DNA of 36,058 nt. It comes from Aliagarivorans marinus DSM 23064. Its GTDB lineage: Bacteria; Pseudomonadota; Gammaproteobacteria; Enterobacterales; Celerinatantimonadaceae. The stretch spans positions 207,043 through 243,100 of the forward strand of contig NZ_KE386910.1 in the NCBI RefSeq assembly GCF_000429485.1, in the 5' to 3' direction. The notes below the pieces were generated by a model that made no database searches, was not told the origin of the DNA, and saw only the letters and a list, made by a program, of their open reading frames with translations. The translations under genes and the position numbers were made by a program. Of this stretch, positions 1-7,781 are shown in pieces (the stretch's first letter is position 1; each line of letters begins with the position of its first letter).

Positions 1-54
<54 letters not shown>

Positions 55-109
55 TCCGAAGAGGGTGATAAGTTTTGATTCTTTATCGAGAATTGCTTGC
101 GATTGCTGA

Positions 110-160
110 ATTTAATCAACGACCTTCGCGTTTTTATAGAGAGCTGAGCCCGAAAGCTGC
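110..160 (-). pseudogene. decayed tRNA-fMet fragment in the tRNA spacer
   Basis: On the minus strand this spacer contains CGGGCTCA (152-145), then about 16 unrelated bases, then CGAAGGTCGT (128-119) followed by an AT-rich version of the T arm. Both blocks are exact matches, in the right order, to the anticodon-arm region of the flanking tRNA-fMet genes. The anticodon loop is replaced by unrelated sequence and no intact acceptor stem is visible. I read it as a remnant of a third copy lost by decay or unequal recombination. Chance similarity is less likely but not excluded. Confidence 0.4.
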
Positions 161-176
161 GTATCTACAAAAGAGT

Positions 177-253
<77 letters not shown>

Positions 254-268
254 TCAACGGAGGCGAAT

Positions 269-295
269 ACTATAGACATGGCAGGGTGATTACAA
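269..295 (-). promoter_or_regulatory. promoter of the tRNA-fMet cluster
   Basis: On the minus strand a -35-like TTGTAA (295-290) is followed 15 bp later by TATAGT (274-269), one base off the -10 consensus. A GC-rich segment (GCCTCC) lies between the -10 and the expected start, resembling the discriminator of stringently controlled stable-RNA promoters. The short spacer lowers confidence in the exact -35. The rest of the gene-free stretch 296-567 shows no other feature I can support. Confidence 0.5.
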
Positions 296-567
296 GGAGT
301 AAATTGAAATCAATGAGAGTTTGACCAACAAATGACCTAAACTGGGTGTTTTGTTTACATAACCAACGGATCTAGCATCGAATTTTCTATTGAATGTAGC
401 AAATCCCTTTTGGATGTCAGTGAGTTATGTAAGAACCAATGTGTGCCGCATCGCCTTTGGTTGCGGTGTAGTAACTTCCACTAGTCGTATCTACAGCTAT
501 GTTTAATAGGGTGCCTGAGTTCGATGATTCAGCTGTGCTTTATGCTACTGATTTATGACGAAACAGG

Positions 568-573
568 TATAAT
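568..573 (+). promoter_or_regulatory. -10 element upstream of rlmKL
   Basis: A perfect TATAAT lies 29 bp before the rlmKL start at 602. No convincing -35 is visible 16-18 bp upstream. A transcript from here would begin near 580. This argues against the longer reading frame that opens at 524 and supports a start at 590 or 602. Confidence 0.45.
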
Positions 574-601
574 CGCCGCACCGAAAATAATGAGTAACAC
601 C

Positions 602-2695
602 ATGGCCGATTTTTTTGCGAGTACCGCAAAAGGTTTAGAAAACCTTTGTCTAGAAGAACTTCAATCACTTGGAGCAGAGAACTGCCGTCAGCGTGTTGCT
701 GGCGTGAGCTTCGAGTGTGACTGGCCCACGGTGTACAAGATTGCGCTTTGGACGCGGTTTGCTTCACGCATTATGCTTCGCTTGGTTGAAACAGAGATCC
801 GCGATGCGCGAGCCTTGTACCGGGCTGCCCACGAGATCAACTGGCAACGTTACTTCACCACTGCGGAAAGCTTTGCGGTTACCTTCAATGGCACCAACGA
901 TTTTATTAGCAACAGCCAGTTTGGCGCCTTGACCATTAAGGATGCCATCGTCGACCACTTTACGAGGTTTCACGACGAACGTCCCAATGTAGAACGTCAA
1001 GACCCTGATGTGCGCATCGTAGCGCGTTTGGCCAACAACTTTTTAGCAATTTCGTTAGATATCGTCGGTCAACCACTTCACCGCCGAGGTTATCGCACCG
1101 AGCAGGGCGAAGCGCCGCTTAGAGAAAATCTCGCTGCAGCCGTGGTTGCTCGCAGCAAGTGGACCGAAGAGTATATGGTCGATCCGATGTGTGGCTCGGG
1201 CACCTTGCTCATTGAAGCGGCGTTGGCTGCCTACGACATAGCGCCGGGTTTGAACCGTCCTTTCGCACTCACAAAGCTGAAAAACTACGATGAGCAAGCT
1301 TGGTCTGATGTTAAGGACGAGGCACAGCAACGCGCACAATCAGGTAAGGCTAATGCCAGCCAGAAACTGATTGGCTATGACAGCGACAAACGAATGGTTG
1401 CGATTGCGAAAGCGAATATTGAGCGCGCGGGTCTCTCTGAGTTTATCTCCGTTCACACTCACGACGCCGCCGATATCGCGCCAGCGCCAAAAGCAAAGGG
1501 ACTGATTCTAAGTAACCCGCCTTACGGTGAACGTTTGGGAGAACTAACCAAGCTTGTAGGACTATTCTTGTCGCTCGGTGCTGGGATCAAACAGCACTAC
1601 GCAGGCTGGCGAGTGGCATTGTTCTCTGGGTCACCGGAACTACTTGATTACCTGCGTATGCGCGCTGATAAGCAATACAAGTTTTTCAATGGTGCACTGG
1701 AGTGTACGCTAAAGCTCTACCAAGTCGGTGAGGGTGAGCAATCTCAGCAACGTCTATACGCTGAAGATTTTGTAAACCGACTAAAGAAGAACCAGAAGAA
1801 GCTGGGCAAATGGCTTAAACGCGAAGAGCTAGGTTGTTATCGCCTTTACGATGCGGATCTGCCAGAGTACAACGTTGCAGTGGATGTTTACCAAGATCAT
1901 TGGGTTGTTCAGGAGTACCGCGCACCAAAATCCATCGATGCGAATAAAGCGCGCCGTAGGATGATGGATTTGCTGACTGGCATCGTGCAAAGCGGCTTAG
2001 TCGATAATGACAAGCTGATTATCAAACAGCGGCAGCAGCAAAAGGGCAAGCAGCAGTACCAGCGAAATGCCAATGAGCGTGAACGTATGGTTGTCAGTGA
2101 ATATGGTGCCCAGTTCTATGTCAACCTGACCGACTACCTGGACACTGGTTTGTTCTTGGACCACCGTAATATGCGCCATTACATCCAGCAGAACGCTAAG
2201 GGCAAAGCGGTACTAAACTTGTTTGCCTACACCGGCAGCGCCAGTGTTCACGCAGCGATAGGCGGCGCCGAGAAGGTGACAACGGTTGATATGTCCAACA
2301 CCTATCTCAACTGGGCGAAGGATAATTTCCGCCTCAACAAGCTGAGTGTGGTTAAGCACGACTTTGTGCGTGCCGACTGCTTGGCTTGGCTCGGGAAGGC
2401 AACCCAGACCTTCGATTTGATTTTCCTCGATCCCCCAACGTTTTCTAACTCTAAGAAGATGGAGGACGCCTTCGATGTGCAACGCGACCACGTCGATCTG
2501 ATTGCTCAAGCGGTAGCAAGGCTGAACAACGATGGCCAGCTGATTTTCTCCAACAACAAACGTCAGTTTAAGATGGAGCAGGCCGCCATCGACGAGATGG
2601 GATGCAAAGTTGAAAACATCTCCAAGCAATCACTGTCGCCTGATTTCGAGCGTAACAAGCATATTCATAACTGCTGGTTGATTACTAAAAACTAG
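602..2695 (+). CDS. rlmKL: bifunctional 23S rRNA guanine methyltransferase RlmKL
   Basis: The enzyme has two S-adenosylmethionine-dependent methyltransferases fused in one chain. In the family, the RlmL half makes N2-methylguanine 2445 and the RlmK half makes N7-methylguanine 2069 of 23S rRNA. The 697-residue protein opens with a THUMP RNA-binding region (roughly 45-155). Next is the RlmL methyltransferase, with the motif NPPYGER near residue 307. The C-terminal RlmK methyltransferase has DPPTFSNS near residue 610. I chose ATG 602 (MADFFASTAKGLE) because family proteins start at this point; ATG 590 is the alternative. The frame extends up to 524, but that part would precede the likely promoter. 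The gene is followed after 4 bases by a glutaredoxin-like gene. Confidence 0.95.
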   Translation: MADFFASTAKGLENLCLEELQSLGAENCRQRVAGVSFECDWPTVYKIALWTRFASRIMLRLVETEIRDARALYRAAHEINWQRYFTTAESFAVTFNGTNDFISNSQFGALTIKDAIVDHFTRFHDERPNVERQDPDVRIVARLANNFLAISLDIVGQPLHRRGYRTEQGEAPLRENLAAAVVARSKWTEEYMVDPMCGSGTLLIEAALAAYDIAPGLNRPFALTKLKNYDEQAWSDVKDEAQQRAQSGKANASQKLIGYDSDKRMVAIAKANIERAGLSEFISVHTHDAADIAPAPKAKGLILSNPPYGERLGELTKLVGLFLSLGAGIKQHYAGWRVALFSGSPELLDYLRMRADKQYKFFNGALECTLKLYQVGEGEQSQQRLYAEDFVNRLKKNQKKLGKWLKREELGCYRLYDADLPEYNVAVDVYQDHWVVQEYRAPKSIDANKARRRMMDLLTGIVQSGLVDNDKLIIKQRQQQKGKQQYQRNANERERMVVSEYGAQFYVNLTDYLDTGLFLDHRNMRHYIQQNAKGKAVLNLFAYTGSASVHAAIGGAEKVTTVDMSNTYLNWAKDNFRLNKLSVVKHDFVRADCLAWLGKATQTFDLIFLDPPTFSNSKKMEDAFDVQRDHVDLIAQAVARLNNDGQLIFSNNKRQFKMEQAAIDEMGCKVENISKQSLSPDFERNKHIHNCWLITKN

Positions 2696-2699
2696 GACC

Positions 2700-2951
2700 A
2701 TGGAACGATCTTCCGACTATACGCTTTACGGCACCGACGGGTGCCATCTTTGTGAACAGGCCCAAGCACTGATGGAGCAAATCGGTGCTGTGGATTACTG
2801 TTCGACCGACATCATTGATAATGACGATGACTTGGCTCGATACCGGGTTGTTATCCCCGTGTTAAAGCATAATCAGAGCGAACGTGAACTGCTTTGGCCA
2901 TTCGATATCACCACTCTCAACGCATTTTTGGAACAATGTAGTGCTAATTAA
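2700..2951 (+). CDS. glutaredoxin family protein (DUF836-like)
   Basis: This 83-residue protein has a thioredoxin-fold start (YTLYGTDGCHLCEQA) with a CxxC redox pair at about residues 17-20. A VIPVL segment follows that matches the cis-proline turn of glutaredoxins. Such proteins are expected to act as cytosolic thiol-disulfide oxidoreductases; the specific substrate is unknown. The gene begins 4 bases after the rlmKL stop, and its last 11 bases overlap the likely GTG start of uup, so the three are probably co-transcribed. Small glutaredoxin-like genes of this kind commonly sit between rlmKL and uup in related bacteria, as I recall. Confidence 0.8.
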   Translation: MERSSDYTLYGTDGCHLCEQAQALMEQIGAVDYCSTDIIDNDDDLARYRVVIPVLKHNQSERELLWPFDITTLNAFLEQCSAN

Positions 2952-4836
2952 CCTTCAGGATGCCTTTCTGGCTTATGGCGATACGCCACTTTTAAATCAA
3001 GCAAACCTGCAGATTAACGCAGGAGAGCGAGTCTGTTTAGTGGGGCGTAACGGCGCTGGCAAGAGTACCTTGCTTAAGGTCATCGAGGGCGAGGTCAAAC
3101 TCGACGATGGTCAGCGACAAATCGTTAACGACGTAGTGATAAGCCGCCTTCAACAAGACCCGCCAACTGCTACCGATCAAACCATCTTCGAATATGTCGC
3201 AGAGGGGCAACCCGAGTTAGCCGGTTTATTGGCTGAGTACCATGAGCTATCGTCGTCTATTGGGAGCAACTCATCTGATGCGGCGTTAAAACGGCTTGAT
3301 CGTTTACAGCACCAGCTAGAATCGAATGACGGGTGGGCATTTGACTCGCAAATCCAACGGGTGCTGACAACCTTAAAGCTCGAAGGGGACGCCAAGTTAA
3401 AAGGTCTCTCCGGCGGCTGGCTGCGTAAAGTTGCCTTAGCTAAGGCGCTGGCCAGCAACCCTGATATTCTGCTGCTCGATGAGCCGACCAACCACCTGGA
3501 TATCTCAACCATTCAATGGCTTGAAGAGTTCCTGCTTACTCAACGCATTAGCTTGGTGTTTATCAGCCACGACCGGGCGTTTATCCACAAAATTGCAACG
3601 CGCATTGTCGATATCGACCGCGGCGTTCTCACCTCTTGGCCGGGCAACTATCAGGCCTACCTGGAAGGCAAGGCCGAATGGCTGCGTGTGGAAGAAGAGC
3701 AGAACGCCCAGTTCGATAAGAAGCTCGCTCAAGAGGAAGCATGGATCCGTCAGGGTATTAAGGCACGACGCACCCGCAATGAAGGACGGGTTCGTGCACT
3801 TAAAGCGCTGCGTAAAGAGCGCTCTGAGCGGGTGGGGCGTCAAGGCACCGCAGCTATTCAGGTTGATGAAGGCTTGCGCAGTGGTAAAGTTGTGTTTGAA
3901 GCCGAACAGCTTAGTTTTGCTTACTCCGGTGCAAAGGTTCCTACTATCAACCCCGTAGACCTGCTGGTTATGCGTGGCGACAAAATTGCTTTAGTGGGTG
4001 CTAATGGCTGCGGCAAATCCACACTAATTAAGTTGCTGCTCGATGAGTTGCCAGCCAGTGGCGGTAAGCTCAAGACAGGCACCAACTTACAGGTGGCATA
4101 CTTTGACCAGTATCGTGAAGAGCTAGATCCCGAGAAATCAGTATTGGACAACGTTGCTGGCGGCAAGCAAGAAGTTGAGATCAACGGTGGTAAGCGCCAT
4201 GTGATGGGTTACTTGCAAGACTTTTTGTTTCCTCCCAAACGCGCGTTCACGCCTGTAAAAGCCCTATCGGGGGGCGAGAAAAACCGCCTGATGCTGGCAA
4301 AACTGTTCCTTAAGCCGGCGAATTTGTTGGTATTGGATGAACCAACCAACGACTTGGATGTCGAAACTCTCGAACTGCTTGAAGAGTTGGTCGATCAGTA
4401 CCAAGGAACGGTGTTACTGGTGAGCCACGACCGAGAGTTTATCGACAATACGGTTAGCCAATGCTGGTCGTTTGATGGGAACGGAAACGTGTTCAAGTTT
4501 GTCGGTGGTTACAGCGAACTGGAGAGCTACCAGCAATCGCTTGAATCGACGGTTAAAGAACAGAAACCTGTTAAAGCCACCACCACCGCAAAACCCAAGA
4601 AAACTTCAGGTAAGCTTTCGTACAAGTTGCAGCTTGAACTTGACCAACTGCCTGAAAAGTTGGAAGCTGCTGAACAACGTGTCGAATCACTGCAATCTCA
4701 GGTTAACGATCCCGAGTTTTTCAACGGCGATCAAGCTGAGGTTCAAGCGAAACTTAATGAATTAACCCTCGCCGAAGAGCAACTGGAAGGCTTGTTTGCT
4801 CGTTGGGAAGAATTGGAACAACAAAAACTTTCATGA
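2941..4836 (+). CDS. uup: ABC-F family ATPase Uup
   Basis: Uup is a soluble ABC-F protein with two nucleotide-binding domains and no membrane segments. The family is linked to ribosome function and suppression of transposon excision. The protein has Walker A motifs GRNGAGKST (about residue 35) and GANGCGKST (about 352), ABC signatures LSGGWLRK and LSGGEKNR, and LLLDEPTNHLD and LVLDEPTNDLD Walker B segments. The C-terminal 80 residues are a charged coiled coil, the Uup DNA-binding type tail. The frame is open from ATG 2884, but I chose GTG 2941 (VLINLQDAFLAYGDTPLL). Family similarity starts there, and a GGA lies 9 bases upstream. The resulting 631 residues match the usual length. Its stop overlaps the next start as ATGA. 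Confidence 0.95.
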   Translation: MLINLQDAFLAYGDTPLLNQANLQINAGERVCLVGRNGAGKSTLLKVIEGEVKLDDGQRQIVNDVVISRLQQDPPTATDQTIFEYVAEGQPELAGLLAEYHELSSSIGSNSSDAALKRLDRLQHQLESNDGWAFDSQIQRVLTTLKLEGDAKLKGLSGGWLRKVALAKALASNPDILLLDEPTNHLDISTIQWLEEFLLTQRISLVFISHDRAFIHKIATRIVDIDRGVLTSWPGNYQAYLEGKAEWLRVEEEQNAQFDKKLAQEEAWIRQGIKARRTRNEGRVRALKALRKERSERVGRQGTAAIQVDEGLRSGKVVFEAEQLSFAYSGAKVPTINPVDLLVMRGDKIALVGANGCGKSTLIKLLLDELPASGGKLKTGTNLQVAYFDQYREELDPEKSVLDNVAGGKQEVEINGGKRHVMGYLQDFLFPPKRAFTPVKALSGGEKNRLMLAKLFLKPANLLVLDEPTNDLDVETLELLEELVDQYQGTVLLVSHDREFIDNTVSQCWSFDGNGNVFKFVGGYSELESYQQSLESTVKEQKPVKATTTAKPKKTSGKLSYKLQLELDQLPEKLEAAEQRVESLQSQVNDPEFFNGDQAEVQAKLNELTLAEEQLEGLFARWEELEQQKLS

Positions 4837-6755
4837 AGAAAACATTTGTCGCATCCGCGCTGGGCTTGATACTCAGCCAACAAGTGGTAACTGCGCACGC
4901 CGCAAATATCGAACCTTATTACCTCGTTGAAGAGATCCCGATTATCGAAGAGCTCGCCGAAGAGCAAGCTCCTGAACCGTACTTGCTGGGATTGGAAGAT
5001 GCTCGGTACGACTTCAACGTCACTGCAGTCAGCGATGATGGAACGCTGATTGCGGGCAGAGCATTGACCTTCTTCACCTATTTTACTTTCTTCGATTTCT
5101 TCGACAGAACGACATTTGACTATGGTTGTCAGTACTCTTCTGATGTATGTGACAACTATCTTTACTCGATCCATGGTTTTTATGACTTCTACCGCGAAGC
5201 CGTTGTTGGCCAACGTGGCAAGCTCTACGAATCAAAGATTCTGGCCTATTGGGCTGATTTGAGCGGAAATCCAACCATTAGAAGCAGCGGTTCAAATGTT
5301 GAGCCAGTCCCTGTATGGCCACTAGTTGAAGAAAAAGTCTATGTGTTTGACGACTCTAACGCCGAGACGCCGACTACAGACACCCAAATCAACGATATCC
5401 AGCGTATTAATGGCCATGTTTGGCTCACTGGCTGGGACTCAGCGCCGTACTACTTAAGCGAAAGTAATGGATATGCTCGCGACCATATTGGTCGTGGATT
5501 CGCTAAGAATGAGTCTACTGGTGACGTGATTACGTTAGCGCCTTGTAATCAGGCTCTCAATAGCAGTGTTGAATGCGACATCACACGATTAAATGGCGGT
5601 GCGTCAGTCGGCTCTAAGTTTGTGTTCAACGACGAGCTTCCGGGCTATGAAGGGCGCACTGTCGTTATCGGGTTTGCTAGCTACCAGTATTACGACACCA
5701 GTTCCTCTTACTTTAACGACTGTCAGACTGGCAACCGTGATAATTACGCGCGTTGTTCAGGGCTCGATACCCAAATGTGGGTATGGGACATTACTGATGC
5801 CGCAGATGGCGACGTTGTGTTTGGTGAGCAATTAGTTGATGGGTACAACTTGCGGCAGTATGGAGCAGCGCGTTACAACATCCTCAATGATGTCGGTAGT
5901 CAAGGGACTATGGTTGGTATGTCTTCTCGTGCGGAGTTCGACAGCCGCACGGGCTCGCGTGGACGGGCAGCAATATTCGTTGAGAATACTAAAAACGATA
6001 ATGCACCTTTCTCAGTAGCGCAGATCCCTAACCTAAACAGCGACAACGCAAACCAAAACACCGATGATTATCGTGACACCGTTGTGCATACTTGGGCAAC
6101 AGCGGTGAATGATGAGTCTCAGCTAATTGTAGGGAACATGCGCTTTTCGGCGGAGAAAGGCCGCAACCGAGCCGTAGAAGGGTTTGTGTACGAAAATAGT
6201 GGAACTGATAGAGTCGCGTGGCCTTTCCGTAACTTGCCACAGCGTGGTAGTAACAGCCACTTCTCCGATGTGAACGCTGAGTCCATCGTAGTGGGTTGGC
6301 GTGATGCCGATGGTGAAGACCAACCCTCTTTCCGCGGTACGACCCGTCGTCAAACCGGTTTTATCCTCGATTATGAAGCCTACAAGCGTGGCGATGCAGT
6401 AAGTTCTTGGAACCTTATTGATCTGACCTGTTACGAGACTGGCGAAGGCCAAGTAACTCTTCCTTTCTACCGTATCGAGTACCCTCAATCTATTGAAGAC
6501 GATGGTACTGTGATCGCTAGTGGCTACCACTATGCAAACAGCGATGACTTTATCAATCGTGCTAACCCACGACCGGTGCTGTTACGTCTAACGGTTAACC
6601 CAAGTGGTGATTTGCAGAATCTAGCGCAGTGCCCTCAGTTGGAAGAGCAACCCTTTGAGCGAAGCGGTGGTTCTATGGGTTGGCTGGTGTTGTTGATACT
6701 CCCAGTGGCTTTTGTGAGACAGTTCAAATTTGCCAAAAATGCCACAAAGGCGTAA
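4833..6755 (+). CDS. secreted DUF3466 family protein with GlyGly-CTERM-like tail
   Basis: This 640-residue exported protein has no known activity. It starts at ATG 4833 inside the uup stop (ATGA overlap), giving a clear signal peptide MKKTFVASALGLILSQQVVTAHA. The body contains repeated segments in which the protein mentions 'DDGT.IAG' or 'ES.IVGW' motifs, typical of DUF3466 repeats. The C-terminus reads RSGGSMGWLVLLILPVAF followed by basic residues. A glycine-rich turn, a hydrophobic helix and a positive end make up the GlyGly-CTERM sorting signal. In marine gammaproteobacteria that signal is thought to be cut by rhombosortase, with export by type II secretion. A terminator-like hairpin follows at 6831. 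Confidence 0.85.
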   Translation: MKKTFVASALGLILSQQVVTAHAANIEPYYLVEEIPIIEELAEEQAPEPYLLGLEDARYDFNVTAVSDDGTLIAGRALTFFTYFTFFDFFDRTTFDYGCQYSSDVCDNYLYSIHGFYDFYREAVVGQRGKLYESKILAYWADLSGNPTIRSSGSNVEPVPVWPLVEEKVYVFDDSNAETPTTDTQINDIQRINGHVWLTGWDSAPYYLSESNGYARDHIGRGFAKNESTGDVITLAPCNQALNSSVECDITRLNGGASVGSKFVFNDELPGYEGRTVVIGFASYQYYDTSSSYFNDCQTGNRDNYARCSGLDTQMWVWDITDAADGDVVFGEQLVDGYNLRQYGAARYNILNDVGSQGTMVGMSSRAEFDSRTGSRGRAAIFVENTKNDNAPFSVAQIPNLNSDNANQNTDDYRDTVVHTWATAVNDESQLIVGNMRFSAEKGRNRAVEGFVYENSGTDRVAWPFRNLPQRGSNSHFSDVNAESIVVGWRDADGEDQPSFRGTTRRQTGFILDYEAYKRGDAVSSWNLIDLTCYETGEGQVTLPFYRIEYPQSIEDDGTVIASGYHYANSDDFINRANPRPVLLRLTVNPSGDLQNLAQCPQLEEQPFERSGGSMGWLVLLILPVAFVRQFKFAKNATKA

Positions 6756-6830
6756 CACTTAGATCAAAGGCTTAGGCAATACTGTTACATTTTGCCTTTG
6801 ACCTTTAAAATTCCTTGAGGAATAGTAGAA

Positions 6831-6861
6831 GCAGAGCAGTAGAAATATTGCTCTGCTTTTT
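6831..6861 (+). terminator. rho-independent terminator, also inside the rmf leader
   Basis: The stem GCAGAGCA (6831-6838) pairs perfectly with TGCTCTGC (6849-6856) around a 10-nt loop and is followed by TTTTT. It would end the rlmKL-uup-DUF3466 transcript. It ends only 23 bases before the rmf start codon. No promoter fits in that gap, so the rmf message must either read through it or begin upstream and carry it in its leader. A possible -10 (TAAAAT) is at 6806-6811 with only a weak -35. Confidence 0.8.
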
Positions 6862-6884
6862 CAGTTCTGAAGAGGAAAACGTCT

Positions 6885-7058
6885 ATGAAGAGACAAAAGC
6901 GCGACCGTATGGAACGGGCCCATGCAAAGGGATATCAAGCTGGACTATCAGGAAAATCGAAGGAGACCTGTCCATATGCAGGTGCTGATGCCAGGGGATA
7001 TTGGTACGGAGGCTGGAGAGAAGCGGTTGAAGAACGCGTAACAGGTCTCGAAACATAA
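6885..7058 (+). CDS. rmf: ribosome modulation factor Rmf
   Basis: This 57-residue basic protein starts MKRQKRDRMERAHAKGYQAG and continues with SGKSKETCPY and GGWREAVEERV. This is almost the same as the start and core of Escherichia coli RMF, as I remember it. RMF pairs 70S ribosomes into inactive 100S dimers in stationary phase. The gene is preceded by GAGGA 9 bases before ATG. It is too small and too near the hairpin at 6831 to be missed as part of the upstream operon. Downstream it is closed by a strong terminator at 7075. Expression in other bacteria rises on starvation; no ppGpp-type signature can be proven here. Confidence 0.95.
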   Translation: MKRQKRDRMERAHAKGYQAGLSGKSKETCPYAGADARGYWYGGWREAVEERVTGLET

Positions 7059-7074
7059 GACACTCATACAACAC

Positions 7075-7102
7075 AAAAAAGCCCTGCATTGCAGGGCTTT
7101 TT
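7075..7102. terminator. bidirectional terminator between rmf and fabA
   Basis: The stem GCCCTGC / GCAGGGC (7081-7087 and 7091-7097) is flanked by an A run on the left and a T run on the right. It therefore works on both strands, ending rmf from the left and the convergent fabA from the right. Confidence 0.9.
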
Positions 7103-7137
7103 AGATCGTGACGAGCTGTTAGCTCATGATAGGTAGC

Positions 7138-7674
7138 TTAGAAGCTTGAGGTGTCGGTAAACAAACCTACTTTCAAGTCTTTAGCCGAGTAGATCTCGCG
7201 CCCATCTACTTCAACCACACCATCAGCAATACCCATCACCAGCTTACGTAGAATCACCCGCTTCATCTGGATTTTGTAGGTCACTTTCTTCGCAGTCGGC
7301 AATACTTGGCCGGTGAACTTCACTTCGCCCACGCCTAGCGCGCGGCCTTTACCTGGGCCACCACTCCAGCCTAGGAAGAAGCCAACCAACTGCCACATGG
7401 CATCCAAGCCCAAACAGCCAGGCATCACTGGGTCGCCGGGGAAGTGGCATTCAAAGAACCAAAGTGATGGGTCGATATCCAGCTCGGCAACGATCTCGCC
7501 TTGTCCGTGCTCGCCACCTTCATGGGAGATATGGACAATGCGGTCCATCATCAGCATGTTGGGAGCGGGGAGTTTGCTGTTTCCTTCGCCGAACAGCAGC
7601 CCTTGGCTACAATCGAGCAGTTCTTCGCGGGAAAAACTGTGCTTACCTAAATCCTTTTGAGAAGTCTTAGTCAT
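7138..7674 (-). CDS. fabA: 3-hydroxydecanoyl-ACP dehydratase/isomerase FabA
   Basis: FabA dehydrates 3-hydroxydecanoyl-ACP and isomerises the product to cis-3-decenoyl-ACP, the branch point of anaerobic unsaturated fatty acid synthesis. The 178-residue protein has the hot-dog active site. His77 lies in [11 protein letters not shown] and Asp91 in LGLDAMWQL, the catalytic pair. The block [21 protein letters not shown] is also diagnostic. Length fits the family with a slightly longer N-terminus; ATG 7674 has no strong Shine-Dalgarno sequence. The upstream region carries FadR and FabR type sites, so the gene is expected to be activated by FadR and repressed by FabR. It is convergent with rmf and next to a ycbZ-type gene, as in enterobacteria. 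Confidence 0.97.
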   Translation of the reverse strand: MTKTSQKDLGKHSFSREELLDCSQGLLFGEGNSKLPAPNMLMMDRIVHISHEGGEHGQGEIVAELDIDPSLWFFECHFPGDPVMPGCLGLDAMWQLVGFFLGWSGGPGKGRALGVGEVKFTGQVLPTAKKVTYKIQMKRVILRKLVMGIADGVVEVDGREIYSAKDLKVGLFTDTSSF

Positions 7675-7705
7675 CTGTGTTTACTTATATTTGGGTTTTC
7701 GCAAC

Positions 7706-7729
7706 TTTAGCGAACACGTGTGCGCTAAA
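7706..7729 (-). promoter_or_regulatory. FabR operator of fabA
   Basis: This is a 24-bp palindrome with arms TTTAGCG and CGCTAAA around ACACGTGT; only one symmetric pair is mismatched. The core AGCGnACACGTGT matches the FabR site known from fabA and fabB of Escherichia coli. It lies 32-55 bp upstream of the fabA start, in the expected core promoter. FabR is a TetR-family repressor that responds to unsaturated acyl thioesters. I have not seen a fabR gene in the window. Confidence 0.8.
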
Positions 7730-7744
7730 CAAGTCCAATCAGTT
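7728..7744 (-). promoter_or_regulatory. FadR activator site of fabA
   Basis: On the minus strand the 17-mer AACTGATTGGACTTGTT agrees with the FadR consensus (AACTGGTCnGACCAGTT) at 13 of 16 fixed positions. As I recall, it differs by one base from the Escherichia coli fabA site. It touches the FabR palindrome on its upstream side, the same order as in E. coli. Confidence 0.75.
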
Positions 7745-7781
7745 GAATATCGGTCAATTGTTGGTCATTGCTTCTGCTGGT

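Noticed and set aside
524-601. Longer rlmKL start at ATG 524
   Set aside because: It lies upstream of the TATAAT box and adds residues outside family similarity.
2213-2629. 138-residue minus-strand open frame inside rlmKL
   Set aside because: It is antisense to the RlmK methyltransferase domain and shows no recognisable motif.
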